Positions 52,563-60,026 of a stretch of 64,000 bases of DNA are shown here, one piece after another (the stretch's first letter is position 1; each line of letters begins with the position of its first letter). Source of the stretch: Arthrobacter sp. MA-N2 (GTDB lineage: Bacteria > Actinomycetota > Actinomycetes > Actinomycetales > Micrococcaceae); the NCBI RefSeq assembly GCF_000517125.1, contig NZ_KI912155.1, positions 435,707-499,706 of the forward strand, read 5' to 3'. Position numbers and translations under genes: made by a program. Below the pieces are notes generated by a model. That model was not told the origin of the DNA. It did no database searches and worked only from the letters and a program-made list of their open reading frames with translations.

Positions 52563-53099
52563 ATGACCATTGCACTTCACAAGCCGCTCGTCCATGAGCG
52601 GGTGTTTGATCCTCGGGTTTTTCGTGACACTCTGGGGCACTATGCCTCGGGTATCACCATCATCAGTGGGATCGATGAGGAGGGCCCGATCGGGTTCACC
52701 TGCCAGTCTTTCTATTCGGTATCTACCGAGCCGCCGCTAGTCTCGTTCAGCGTGATGACGAACTCGACCACCTACCCGCGGCTGCGTGAGACTGGAAAGT
52801 TCGTGGTGAACGTGCTCGCTCAGGACCAGCACACAATATCGAACCAGTTCGCCCGCAAAGGCACCGACAAATGGGCCGGTATCGAATGGTCGCAGACTGT
52901 CGCGGGCAACCCCGTCATCGCCGACACCCTGATGTGGCTTGATTGCGACATTTGGGCTGAGCACGCGGCAGGCGACCACTACATCGTCATCGGACGTGTC
53001 AACGAAATGAGTCCCGCCTCCTGGCACACGGCAGCGCCCCTCCTCTACTTCAAGGGCAAGTACCGCCGCCTGCGTGAACTCGACGAACCATCCGAGTGA
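52563..53099 (+). CDS. Flavin reductase (HpaC/RutF-like)
   Basis: A 178-residue flavin reductase: FRDTLGHYASGITIISGIDE, PIGFTCQSFYSVSTEPPLVS and FVVNVLAQDQHTISNQFARKG. TAGGAG lies upstream of the ATG. Its N-terminal coding sequence is homologous to the truncated fragment at 47956-48029, so it is a paralogue that could now serve the RutA-like monooxygenase. The following TetR-like remnant overlaps its stop by GTGA. Confidence 0.88.
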   Translation: MTIALHKPLVHERVFDPRVFRDTLGHYASGITIISGIDEEGPIGFTCQSFYSVSTEPPLVSFSVMTNSTTYPRLRETGKFVVNVLAQDQHTISNQFARKGTDKWAGIEWSQTVAGNPVIADTLMWLDCDIWAEHAAGDHYIVIGRVNEMSPASWHTAAPLLYFKGKYRRLRELDEPSE

Positions 53100-53400
53100 A
53101 AAAGAACACTAAGAGTCCGGTATCTGCGGCAGATTCGCCCCGAGCGAAGGCAGCGCCACGCCGAGGACGGTGGGGCCCCACAATGCGGAAGTCACCCGAC
53201 CGCTCCTCCCTACAGAAGGAGCCAGCTGAACGCTGGAGGGTCCGACAGGTCGCAGTGGCCCGCGCTGCGGCAGAGATTACCCGTAAAAGCGAGAACTGAC
53301 CTACGAGGCAATTGAGGAAACCACCGGCCTGCCCGTGGGGTACCTGAGATGGGCCTTCCCCACGAAGGAATCACTGAAATCACCGTCGACCGCTTCGTGA
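53096..53400 (+). pseudogene. TetR-type regulator remnant
   Basis: A GTG overlapping the flavin reductase stop opens a basic stretch ending RQVAVARAAAEITRKSEN at 53299; one frame over, the HTH continues as LTYEAIEETTGLPVGYLRW and AFPTKESL to a stop at 53398-53400. This is the N-terminal DNA-binding part of a TetR-family protein, broken by a frameshift and lacking its ligand domain. Confidence 0.6.
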
Positions 53401-53456
53401 GCATGTCTCCATACGCCATCTATTAAAGGTCCCGGCTAAAAAGCAGGCTGAATGAC

Positions 53457-54012
53457 ATGGACGCAGACACCGTGTGCATCCTGGCCCGCAACAAAGACAA
53501 GACACTCCGCTTCAGGATCAGTCCCGACGGTCTAACCGTACTTATCGACCATCTGATCGTCCGTGGGGCGGCAGCCATGCAGGACAAGGACACCGGCTGC
53601 ACATGCCGCCGCGGAGCTCGCCGTCACGCGCCCGACGGGGGACGTCGACCCTTCCAGGCCACCGGCGGCACCAGGCCCTGCAGCGGGCAGTCAATTGCCG
53701 CATGATCGTCGACGACGCCGGGCCGGTGTTCATCAGCATCCCCAACACCCTAGGCGCACTCGTGCTCAAGGCGCCGCCTACCGGGAAGATTCCGGAGACA
53801 AGGAGCGGCATCTGGACGACGCCGTCGTCTTGTGTGCAACCATCAGGAATCCTCTTGTTACAGCAGGCCACATGAATGGCAGCGACAAGTCCCGCATCCT
53901 GAGCCTGCATAAGAAACTCGCCGACCCGGGCCACCGGTCCTGGCAAATGCTAGACCCGGCGGACCGGACCACCGCGATGGATCCGCTGCGGAACCGGCTC
54001 AAGAGCGGCTGA
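53457..54012 (+). pseudogene. Decayed hypothetical gene (nucleotidyltransferase-like remnant)
   Basis: Pieces in three frames line up in order: TVCILARNKDKTLRFRISPD, then SIPNTLGALVLKA, then YREDSGDKERHLDDAVVLCA and SRILSLHKKLADPGHRSWQM to a stop at 54012. The LGALVLKA..R.KxxRHLDD pattern resembles actinobacterial hypothetical proteins of a nucleotidyltransferase type, but I am not certain of the family. Several frameshifts make it non-coding. Confidence 0.4.
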
Positions 54013-54162
54013 CGACGGCCGTCGCCCGCGCGGCTGCCCCGCGGCGGCGATGGACATGATGCGCTGGACCCGCAACGGCCCGGACAACAAATAGACGATG
54101 GCCTTGATCTGGAATGCATTTCCATCCCAAAACGTGGGGTGGGTTCGGAACTGGCCACAAGA

Positions 54163-54203
54163 AAGGCCCTCCCACCCCACGTTTCCGCAGGTGGGAGGGC
54201 CTT
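54163..54203. terminator. Bidirectional terminator next to tRNA-Ala
   Basis: Arms 54163-54176 and 54190-54203 are perfectly complementary over 14 bp (AAGGCCCTCCCACC type), flanked by A and T residues on both sides. It lies 5 bases beyond the 3' end of the minus-strand tRNA. The left arm also overlaps a second perfect 14-bp pairing (54130-54143 with 54171-54184), so two exclusive hairpins can form. Confidence 0.8.
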
Positions 54204-54208
54204 CACTG

Positions 54209-54281
54209 TGGAGCTAAGGAGATTCGAACTCCTGACCTCTTCGATGCGAACGAAGCGCTCTACCAACTGAGCTATAGCCCC
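54209..54281 (-). tRNA. tRNA-Ala(CGC)
   Basis: The minus strand folds as a standard 73-nt tRNA. The acceptor GGGGCTA (54275-54281) pairs with TAGCTCC (54210-54216) with one G-U pair, and the discriminator is A. The anticodon stem CTTCG/CGAAG encloses loop TTCGCAT, anticodon CGC. The T arm is AGGAG-TTCGAAT-CTCCT. CCA is not encoded. Confidence 0.96.
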
Positions 54282-54319
54282 TGGTCAATCGTTTGTTACC
54301 AGTGCCCCTAGGCTACAAA

Positions 54320-55114
54320 CTATCTTCCCGCTTTGCCAAACCAAGACTCGAACGTGTCGGTCCCCGTCCGTTGGCTCGAGGCCAAATTGAGCCCGTTCCG
54401 AAGATATTTGCCCATCTCCCCAGGTAACGGAAGCTCCACGATCCATCCAGGATGCCCCGTCAGCTTCTGCCAGGTTTCGGCGAGTTCGCGCATGGTCCGA
54501 ATGTCCGGCCCGCCGATGGTTCGCGTCCGGTGCCGCTCTGCGGAGGTCTCCCCCAGTGCCTCTGCCAGCAACTCGGCGGCCACATCACTCGGCGAAATTG
54601 ATTGGAAGCGCGCGCCCTTGAAGACCGGGATCAGGCGAATTTTCGCTCCCGCCTCGAAGACGGCCGTCACGAGGCTGTGGAACTGGGTGGCCCGCACAAC
54701 CACCGTCTCGAGCGCCGACCGTTCGTATACCCGCTCCTTGTCAGCTTTGGAGACATAGAAGGCTGCGTTGCTCTTGTCGCAGTTGATGATCGAGAGGAGG
54801 ACCGCCTTGCGCACCCCGGCGCGGGTGGCCGCGGCGAGCAGCTGCGCGCCGCCGTCGGCGAAATTCTTGCGCGCCTTGCCGGTCTGCCCCTCGAGGCAAT
54901 CAATCACGACGTCGGCCCCCTGGAGAGCTTCCGCCAGCCCGGTGCTTGTGGTGACGTCCGCCTGAAAGTAGCGGGCGCCGTCGTGATGGGCTGGCGACGT
55001 GCCCGACGGCGGGCGGCGACTCAGCACCGTCACGTCAAGTCCGGCGTCGAGCGCCAAACGGACGACTTCACGGCCCACCTGTCCCGTGCCACCGGCTACG
55101 CACACAGTGGTCAC
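54320..55114 (-). CDS. NAD(P)H-binding NmrA-like SDR protein
   Basis: The 264-residue atypical short-chain dehydrogenase has the nucleotide site VCVAGGTGQVGREVVRLA, VVIDCLEGQTG and VRKAVLLSIINCD, then YVSKADKERVYERSAL in place of the YxxxK of classical SDRs. This family includes NmrA-like redox sensors and nucleoside-diphosphate-sugar epimerase relatives; the reaction is not predictable. It starts 6 bp downstream of the sepX stop. Confidence 0.85.
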   Translation of the reverse strand: MTTVCVAGGTGQVGREVVRLALDAGLDVTVLSRRPPSGTSPAHHDGARYFQADVTTSTGLAEALQGADVVIDCLEGQTGKARKNFADGGAQLLAAATRAGVRKAVLLSIINCDKSNAAFYVSKADKERVYERSALETVVVRATQFHSLVTAVFEAGAKIRLIPVFKGARFQSISPSDVAAELLAEALGETSAERHRTRTIGGPDIRTMRELAETWQKLTGHPGWIVELPLPGEMGKYLRNGLNLASSQRTGTDTFESWFGKAGR

Positions 55115-55120
55115 AGGAAG

Positions 55121-56053
55121 CTATGCCCGGCGGCGCTGCAGTACGTCGTCAAGATTGCTGAGGGCGCTCTGAGGCTTGCCCTGCTGGACCTGGATCGAGG
55201 GCTTCGCGGACGGCGCGCCGGCCTGCTTCAACGTCGGCTTGCCCAACGGCTTGGGAGCCTCAGGCAAGTCGAGCGGTTCCGGTGCCGGCCGCGTCGCCTT
55301 GGCGGCGTCAACGTAAGTTGGCTTGGGAACATCGACCGGCTGCCATTCGGATTCCTTGGACTCTTCGGTAAACCGGACAGTGTGGTCGCCAGCGGCGACG
55401 GCAACGTTGAGCGCTGCCTGACGGAGCTCGACGGCGGTCAATCGCTTCGCGTCGCCAGCGTCGGCTTCCGCGTCGAAAATCTTGGTCTGCGGGAGATCCG
55501 CTGCCTTTGCGCTGACGCGGGGAGCCTCTACCACCGGACCCATTGCGTTGCGGAAAGCTGTGTTCATCTTCGCCCTGCGGTCCCTGATGGCCAGACGGCG
55601 AAGCAGGAAGACGGCGCAAACGGTGCCGACTATGGAGACCAACGGCACCCAACCCGAAACGAAACCAAGAAGGCGCAGCACGCCCGAAACGGCCGCCGTG
55701 AGCAGCAGGAGAAGACCGCCGAGGGCAAGTGCGCAGCGCCCGTATCTAATTTTGAAAACCACGGCGTCCGTTGCAGCATCACGCCGTTCACCGGAGCCGG
55801 CCGATTTCTTGGGCAATGCGGTGGCGATGCTCTGCATGGTTTCCATTGCTTTCTCCTGCCGAGGGGCGATTGACAGAACCACCCCGGCTTGCGGTTCGTG
55901 AGCGACTTTTTCACTGTCATCTGCGGGAACGTCGGCAGCTAGCTGGATGTGCTGGCGGCGATTTCGCAGTATGTATGGCGCAACCCAAACGATCCACAGC
56001 GCAACAGCAACCACCAATATCACCGAGCTGCTGAGAGGGAAGTCCACATTCAA
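55121..56053 (-). CDS. sepX: Divisome protein SepX/GlpR
   Basis: A 310-residue membrane protein with an N-terminal TM (SSSVILVVAVALWIVWVAPYIL), a conserved RNRRQH after it, two further TM segments around residues 105-150, and a long disordered C-terminus rich in Pro, Ala and Lys. This layout and the neighbourhood (GNAT, galU, 5-formyl-THF cyclo-ligase) match actinobacterial SepX/GlpR, which stabilises the Z-ring. Identification rests on architecture and synteny rather than on a catalytic motif. Confidence 0.72.
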   Translation of the reverse strand: MNVDFPLSSSVILVVAVALWIVWVAPYILRNRRQHIQLAADVPADDSEKVAHEPQAGVVLSIAPRQEKAMETMQSIATALPKKSAGSGERRDAATDAVVFKIRYGRCALALGGLLLLLTAAVSGVLRLLGFVSGWVPLVSIVGTVCAVFLLRRLAIRDRRAKMNTAFRNAMGPVVEAPRVSAKAADLPQTKIFDAEADAGDAKRLTAVELRQAALNVAVAAGDHTVRFTEESKESEWQPVDVPKPTYVDAAKATRPAPEPLDLPEAPKPLGKPTLKQAGAPSAKPSIQVQQGKPQSALSNLDDVLQRRRA

Positions 56054-56154
56054 AACCGTAGAAGCAAATACGCGGGCGCCACCGCATTGCGCGCGGTGTG
56101 TCGTCGGAGAGTCGGCAAATCAATAGACTTATGACCGCTATTCAGTCAGATGGA

Positions 56155-56775
56155 CTAGTTGCTTGCTCGTCCAAGCCACGCAGCGAGCAAGCCACCCGGG
56201 ATTTCCTCGGAGGTCAGCGCAAAACTTCGATGGTCAGCCCATGCCCCATTGATGTGGAGGAAACGCTCACGACGGCCCTCGTCACGGAATCCAAGCTTTT
56301 CGACAACGCGGAGGCTCGGCCCGTTTTCCGGCCTGATGTTGATCTCCATCCGATGCAAGCCAAGAGCTTCGAAGCAATGGTCAGTCGCCATGGCAACTGC
56401 GGTGGGAGCGATCCCATGGCCGGCGCGGGCTTGATCTACCCAATACCCAAGGGTGGCCGTCATGGCCGATCCCCACATGATCGAGGAGACCGTCAACTGC
56501 CCTACGATCCTGGGCTCGCGGAATCCTGGAGTGCGCTCCGCGATCACGAACGGAAGGGCACTTGCCTGCCGCGCTTGGGCGTTAAGGGACGCCACCATCT
56601 GCCGATAATTCGGCAGACGGCCGCCGGGGGCCGGGTTTGACGCTTCCCAAGGGGCAAGCCAGTCACTGTTGCGCGAGCGGACCTCGGTCCATTCCTTCTT
56701 GTCCCGGTAATGAATGGGACGCAAGATGAGGTCGCCACACTCAAGCGTCACCGGCCAGATGGCCGCCCCCCACAC
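56155..56775 (-). CDS. GNAT family N-acetyltransferase (RimJ-like)
   Basis: A 206-residue acetyltransferase of the RimJ/RimL type: LILRPIHYRDKKEWTEVR, GYWVDQARAGHGIAPTAVAM (acetyl-CoA loop, here RAGHGIAPTA), and LHRMEINIRPENGPSLRVVEKLGFRDEG in parts (MEINIRPENGPSLRV, EKLGF). The start is uncertain between GTG 56775 and GTG 56751; neither has a well-spaced ribosome-binding site. It follows galU by 6 bp in a conserved actinobacterial order. Likely substrate: a protein N-terminus or aminoacyl compound. Confidence 0.85.
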   Translation of the reverse strand: MWGAAIWPVTLECGDLILRPIHYRDKKEWTEVRSRNSDWLAPWEASNPAPGGRLPNYRQMVASLNAQARQASALPFVIAERTPGFREPRIVGQLTVSSIMWGSAMTATLGYWVDQARAGHGIAPTAVAMATDHCFEALGLHRMEINIRPENGPSLRVVEKLGFRDEGRRERFLHINGAWADHRSFALTSEEIPGGLLAAWLGRASN

Positions 56776-56781
56776 AGTGAG

Positions 56782-57687
56782 CTACTTGCTGAGGCCGGCG
56801 GCAAAGCCCGGCAGCCACTCACGCAGGCCGGGTCCGAGGTCTTCGCTGTCGCACGCAAGTTGGACGCAGGCTTTGAGGTAGCTGAGCTTGTCTCCGGTAT
56901 CGTACCGGCGGCCACGGAAGACGACTCCATAGACGCCGCTACCTTCGCCGTCTCCGGCCGCCAGGACCTGGAGGGCGTCGGTCAGTTGAATCTCTCCCCC
57001 ACGGCCCGGCTCGGTCTTCTCAAGAACGTCGAATACCGAGGGGTGGAGCACGTAGCGACCAATCACGGCCAGGTTCGACGGAGCTTCATCTGCGGCCGGC
57101 TTTTCGACAAGTTGCTTGATGCGGACGTAGCCATCCTCGCCGATATCCTCGATGTCCGCGCAGCCATAGGCGCTGATCTGGGAGGGCTCGACTTCAATGA
57201 GGGCGACGACTGATCCCCCGGTCTTGTGCTGGACTTCGATCATGTCGCTGAGGAGCGTGTCCCTGGCGTCGATGAGGTCGTCACCGAGAAGAACCGCAAA
57301 AGGTTCATATCCAACGTGCTGCTTTGCACGCAACACCGCGTGCCCCAGACCTTTGGGATCGCCCTGGCGGAGATAGTGAATGTCACCGAGGTTGCTGGTA
57401 GCCTGCACCGAGTCCAGCTTGGTGGTGTCGCCCTTGGCCTCCAAGGTCGCCTCCAACGCCGGCACACGGTCGAAGTGATCCTCCAACGCACGCTTGTTGC
57501 GGCCCGTGATCATGAGGACGTCATTTAGGCCCACGCTCACGGCTTCTTCGACAACATATTGGATGGCCGGCTTGTCGACTACCGGGAGCATCTCCTTGGG
57601 CATGGCTTTTGTGGCAGGCAGAAACCTGGTGCCGAGCCCGGCAACGGGAATAACAGCCTTGCGGACGGCGCAGTTTTTGGAAGTCAC
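56782..57687 (-). CDS. galU: UTP-glucose-1-phosphate uridylyltransferase GalU
   Basis: The 301-residue enzyme makes UDP-glucose from UTP and glucose-1-phosphate. Diagnostic segments are VIPVAGLGTRFLPATKAMPKEMLP (nucleotide-binding loop, in pieces AGLGTRFLPATK and PKEMLPVVDKPAIQ), GDPKGLGHAVLRAK, VLLGDDLIDA and RRYDTGDKLSYLKA. GTG start. First gene of the leftward core operon, divergent from the cyclo-ligase gene. Confidence 0.95.
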   Translation of the reverse strand: MTSKNCAVRKAVIPVAGLGTRFLPATKAMPKEMLPVVDKPAIQYVVEEAVSVGLNDVLMITGRNKRALEDHFDRVPALEATLEAKGDTTKLDSVQATSNLGDIHYLRQGDPKGLGHAVLRAKQHVGYEPFAVLLGDDLIDARDTLLSDMIEVQHKTGGSVVALIEVEPSQISAYGCADIEDIGEDGYVRIKQLVEKPAADEAPSNLAVIGRYVLHPSVFDVLEKTEPGRGGEIQLTDALQVLAAGDGEGSGVYGVVFRGRRYDTGDKLSYLKACVQLACDSEDLGPGLREWLPGFAAGLSK

Positions 57688-57807
57688 CGGACTAATCTAA
57701 CGGAAGGAACCGGACATTGGGCAGAAGGATGCACTGTTGGACGAAGAGCACCGGACGTACCTTCAGCATCCTAGGAGCCGGACAGCAGGAAGAACTGGAG
57801 CAAAAAG

Positions 57808-58413
57808 GTGACTTTGAAAGATGACATCCGCAGGGAAAACCGCAACCGGCGGCTAACCCTGACGGGCCAACAACGTGCTGACGCAGGAGCCGGGATCGCC
57901 CGCTATGGCCTATCGTGGGCGGATGCCGTCGCCCACGGTGAACGCGCGACTTTTGCGGCCTATGTCGGGGTAGCCGCAGAACCCCCAACAATGCCCTTGC
58001 TTGCGGCACTCCATGCCGCCGGCCACCGGGTCCTGCTTCCTGTCTGTGAACCGGAACGACGCCTGAGCTGGGTGTATTGGACACCGGAGACGGTTTTTGT
58101 TCGTTCAAGGTATGCCCCCATTGATGAGCCGGTGGGCGAACGATTCGGTAGTGACGTCGTCAAGGATGTGAACGGAATCTTCCTCCCGGCCACTGCGATT
58201 GACGAGGGTGGCAACCGCATCGGCCAAGGCGGCGGATACTACGACCGGCTCCTGGACAAGCTCGACGCCGACGGGCAGCGTCCGCCGGCTGTCGCCGTCG
58301 TCTATGACCACGAAGTCCTAGCCGCGGGCGCCATCCCGGCAGAATCGTTCGATAAGCCCGTGACAGCGGCGCTTACCCCCCGGGGAGTCGTCCAGCTATC
58401 TCCAGCCGACTGA
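57808..58413 (+). CDS. 5-formyltetrahydrofolate cyclo-ligase
   Basis: A 201-residue enzyme converting 5-formyl-THF to 5,10-methenyl-THF with ATP. DDIRRENRNRRLTL at the N-terminus, and the C-terminal signature DEGGNRIGQGGGYYDRLL, are typical. GTG start preceded by a run of A and G (GGAGCAAAAAG). Divergent from galU, as in other actinobacteria. Confidence 0.92.
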   Translation: MTLKDDIRRENRNRRLTLTGQQRADAGAGIARYGLSWADAVAHGERATFAAYVGVAAEPPTMPLLAALHAAGHRVLLPVCEPERRLSWVYWTPETVFVRSRYAPIDEPVGERFGSDVVKDVNGIFLPATAIDEGGNRIGQGGGYYDRLLDKLDADGQRPPAVAVVYDHEVLAAGAIPAESFDKPVTAALTPRGVVQLSPAD

Positions 58414-58575
58414 TCGTGCTTCGGCGATTTGGCTGCTCCCCCACATTCTCTGGTTCTGGTAGAGACCCCTCCGCCGGATGATAGAATTAGCACTCAGGCC
58501 CTGGGACTGCTAATGGACGGAGCAATCCACCTTGGCAGCGCAGGACCTGTAGTTCGTCCCGGAGGAGGATCACCA

Positions 58576-58839
58576 GTGCCCACATATGCTTATGCCTGCA
58601 AAGACTGCGGCCATGCCTTTGACATCGTTCAGGCTTTCACGGACAGTTCCCTGTCTGACTGCCCCGAATGCCAAGGACCGCTGCGCAAGAAATTCAACAG
58701 CGTGGGCGTCGTCTTCAAGGGCTCGGGCTTCTACCGCACGGACTCCCGGGACTCCAAGGGAAGCACGGTTTCTGCTGCGCCGGCCGCACCAGCGGCATCC
58801 ACGGCTCCGGCGTCGGCCCCTGCTGCGGCCGCGAGCTGA
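58576..58839 (+). CDS. FmdB family zinc-ribbon protein
   Basis: The 87-residue protein starts PTYAYACKDCGHAFDIVQ and continues LSDCPECQGPLRKKFNSVGV, VFKGSGFYRTD: two CxxC pairs forming a zinc ribbon, followed by an Ala/Pro/Ser-rich tail. GTG 58576 with GAGGAGG upstream is preferred; the frame is open further 5'. FmdB-like proteins are putative regulators of amide-utilisation genes, but the core family is widespread and of unclear role. Confidence 0.88.
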   Translation: MPTYAYACKDCGHAFDIVQAFTDSSLSDCPECQGPLRKKFNSVGVVFKGSGFYRTDSRDSKGSTVSAAPAAPAASTAPASAPAAAAS

Positions 58840-58913
58840 CCCCGGGCCGCCGGTTTTCCACATAGCTCAACTAGGCTCTGCCACGGGAGCATGGCTGCGG
58901 TTAGCGTGGCGGC

Positions 58914-59732
58914 ATGCCAGCAAAGACGTTCGTGACCCAAGACCCCCGTTCTACGGGATCTACTTCGGTTCCAAGCAATAGACCGTTCGCCCGCACTGCG
59001 AAACGCCGCCCTCCTCGTGGTGTTCCGGCTGTTCCCTTCGGGCCGGTCTGGCATCGGGGCGCTCCCCCGGGACATTCCATCTCCCGCCGGCTTGGCAGCT
59101 GGCTGAACCGCAACCGACGTCTCATAGTGGCCCTCCTGCTGTGCATCGCCACGGGAATGACAGTCCATCAACTCACTCCTGCCACGGAAGAGCGGGTCAC
59201 AGTCCTAGCCGCCGCCCGGGATCTTCCGGCCGGATCCAGTTTGGCCGATTCCGACCTCGTCCCCCTCGAAGTTCTTCCCGGTGGAGCTCCGTCCGGTGCG
59301 CTCACTTCCAGTACTGGATATACGGGAAAACAGCTGGCCTCACCCCTCCAGAAGGGGCAGATCCCCACTGACGCCCAAATCCTAGGTCCGGGCCTGCTGA
59401 CCGGCACCGATCCGGCGACCGCGGCTGTTCCACTACGCATGGCCGATCCCGCTTCAATTCAGCTGGTCTCGCCCGGACAGTTGGTCAACGTTGTACTCAC
59501 CGCCACGGACGGACTCGGCGGCCCCGGCAAGAAATCCGAGCTCCTGGCTGCAGCCGTCCCGGTCTTGTGGACCTCCGCACAGGGAGGCAAGGCCAGTCAG
59601 TGGCTAGGCACCAAGGAGTCGGACGGCCTCGTGGTTGTCGCAGCGAACCCGCAACAGGCGGAAATCCTCGCCGGAGCCTCCACCCGCGGGAAACTCTTCT
59701 TCGTGTTGGTCAATCGTGATGGCCACCACTAG
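58914..59732 (+). CDS. SAF-domain membrane protein (CpaB/FlgA-like)
   Basis: A 272-residue protein with a basic N-terminal tail, one TM segment (residues ~70-86, LIVALLLCIATGMTVHQL) and an extracytoplasmic SAF domain (VLAAARDLPAGSSLADSDLVPLEV is the typical start, in parts AARDLPAGSSLADSDLV). SAF domains occur in CpaB pilus-assembly and FlgA proteins; no pilus genes are nearby, so its role is unassigned. It is conserved next to fmdB in actinobacteria. Confidence 0.82.
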   Translation: MPAKTFVTQDPRSTGSTSVPSNRPFARTAKRRPPRGVPAVPFGPVWHRGAPPGHSISRRLGSWLNRNRRLIVALLLCIATGMTVHQLTPATEERVTVLAAARDLPAGSSLADSDLVPLEVLPGGAPSGALTSSTGYTGKQLASPLQKGQIPTDAQILGPGLLTGTDPATAAVPLRMADPASIQLVSPGQLVNVVLTATDGLGGPGKKSELLAAAVPVLWTSAQGGKASQWLGTKESDGLVVVAANPQQAEILAGASTRGKLFFVLVNRDGHH

Positions 59733-59771
59733 GGCGACCACCTTAGGATTGCCAAGATCATCGCGGGAACG

Positions 59772-60017
59772 TCAGCCCCAGTGTGGAGGCCTTTGCTCCT
59801 TCAGCCAGGCGTCATGATCATATCCAGGATCATCACCCCAGCGGCGTGGATCATCCTCGGCGGCCTTCTTCGGCAGAATGCCTTCTGCCGCCGGTTTCCG
59901 CTCCGTTGTGGCTTCCAATTCTGTTTTCTCCCGCTTGTCCAACGCCGTGTCGGATTCCGCCGCATCCGCACCGGTCTCCGCCGATTGCCTAGCTGGAGTG
60001 TCTTTGCTTTCCGGCAT
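59772..60017 (-). CDS. Small conserved hypothetical protein
   Basis: An 81-residue acidic, highly charged protein without TM segments or Cys. The C-terminus DDPRRWGDDPGYDHDAWLKE and EQRPPHWG has the look of a short conserved motif seen at the end of several actinobacterial small proteins. It starts 9 bp after the stop of the helicase-like gene, suggesting co-transcription. Function unknown. Confidence 0.75.
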   Translation of the reverse strand: MPESKDTPARQSAETGADAAESDTALDKREKTELEATTERKPAAEGILPKKAAEDDPRRWGDDPGYDHDAWLKEQRPPHWG

Positions 60018-60026
60018 TGCGATTTC

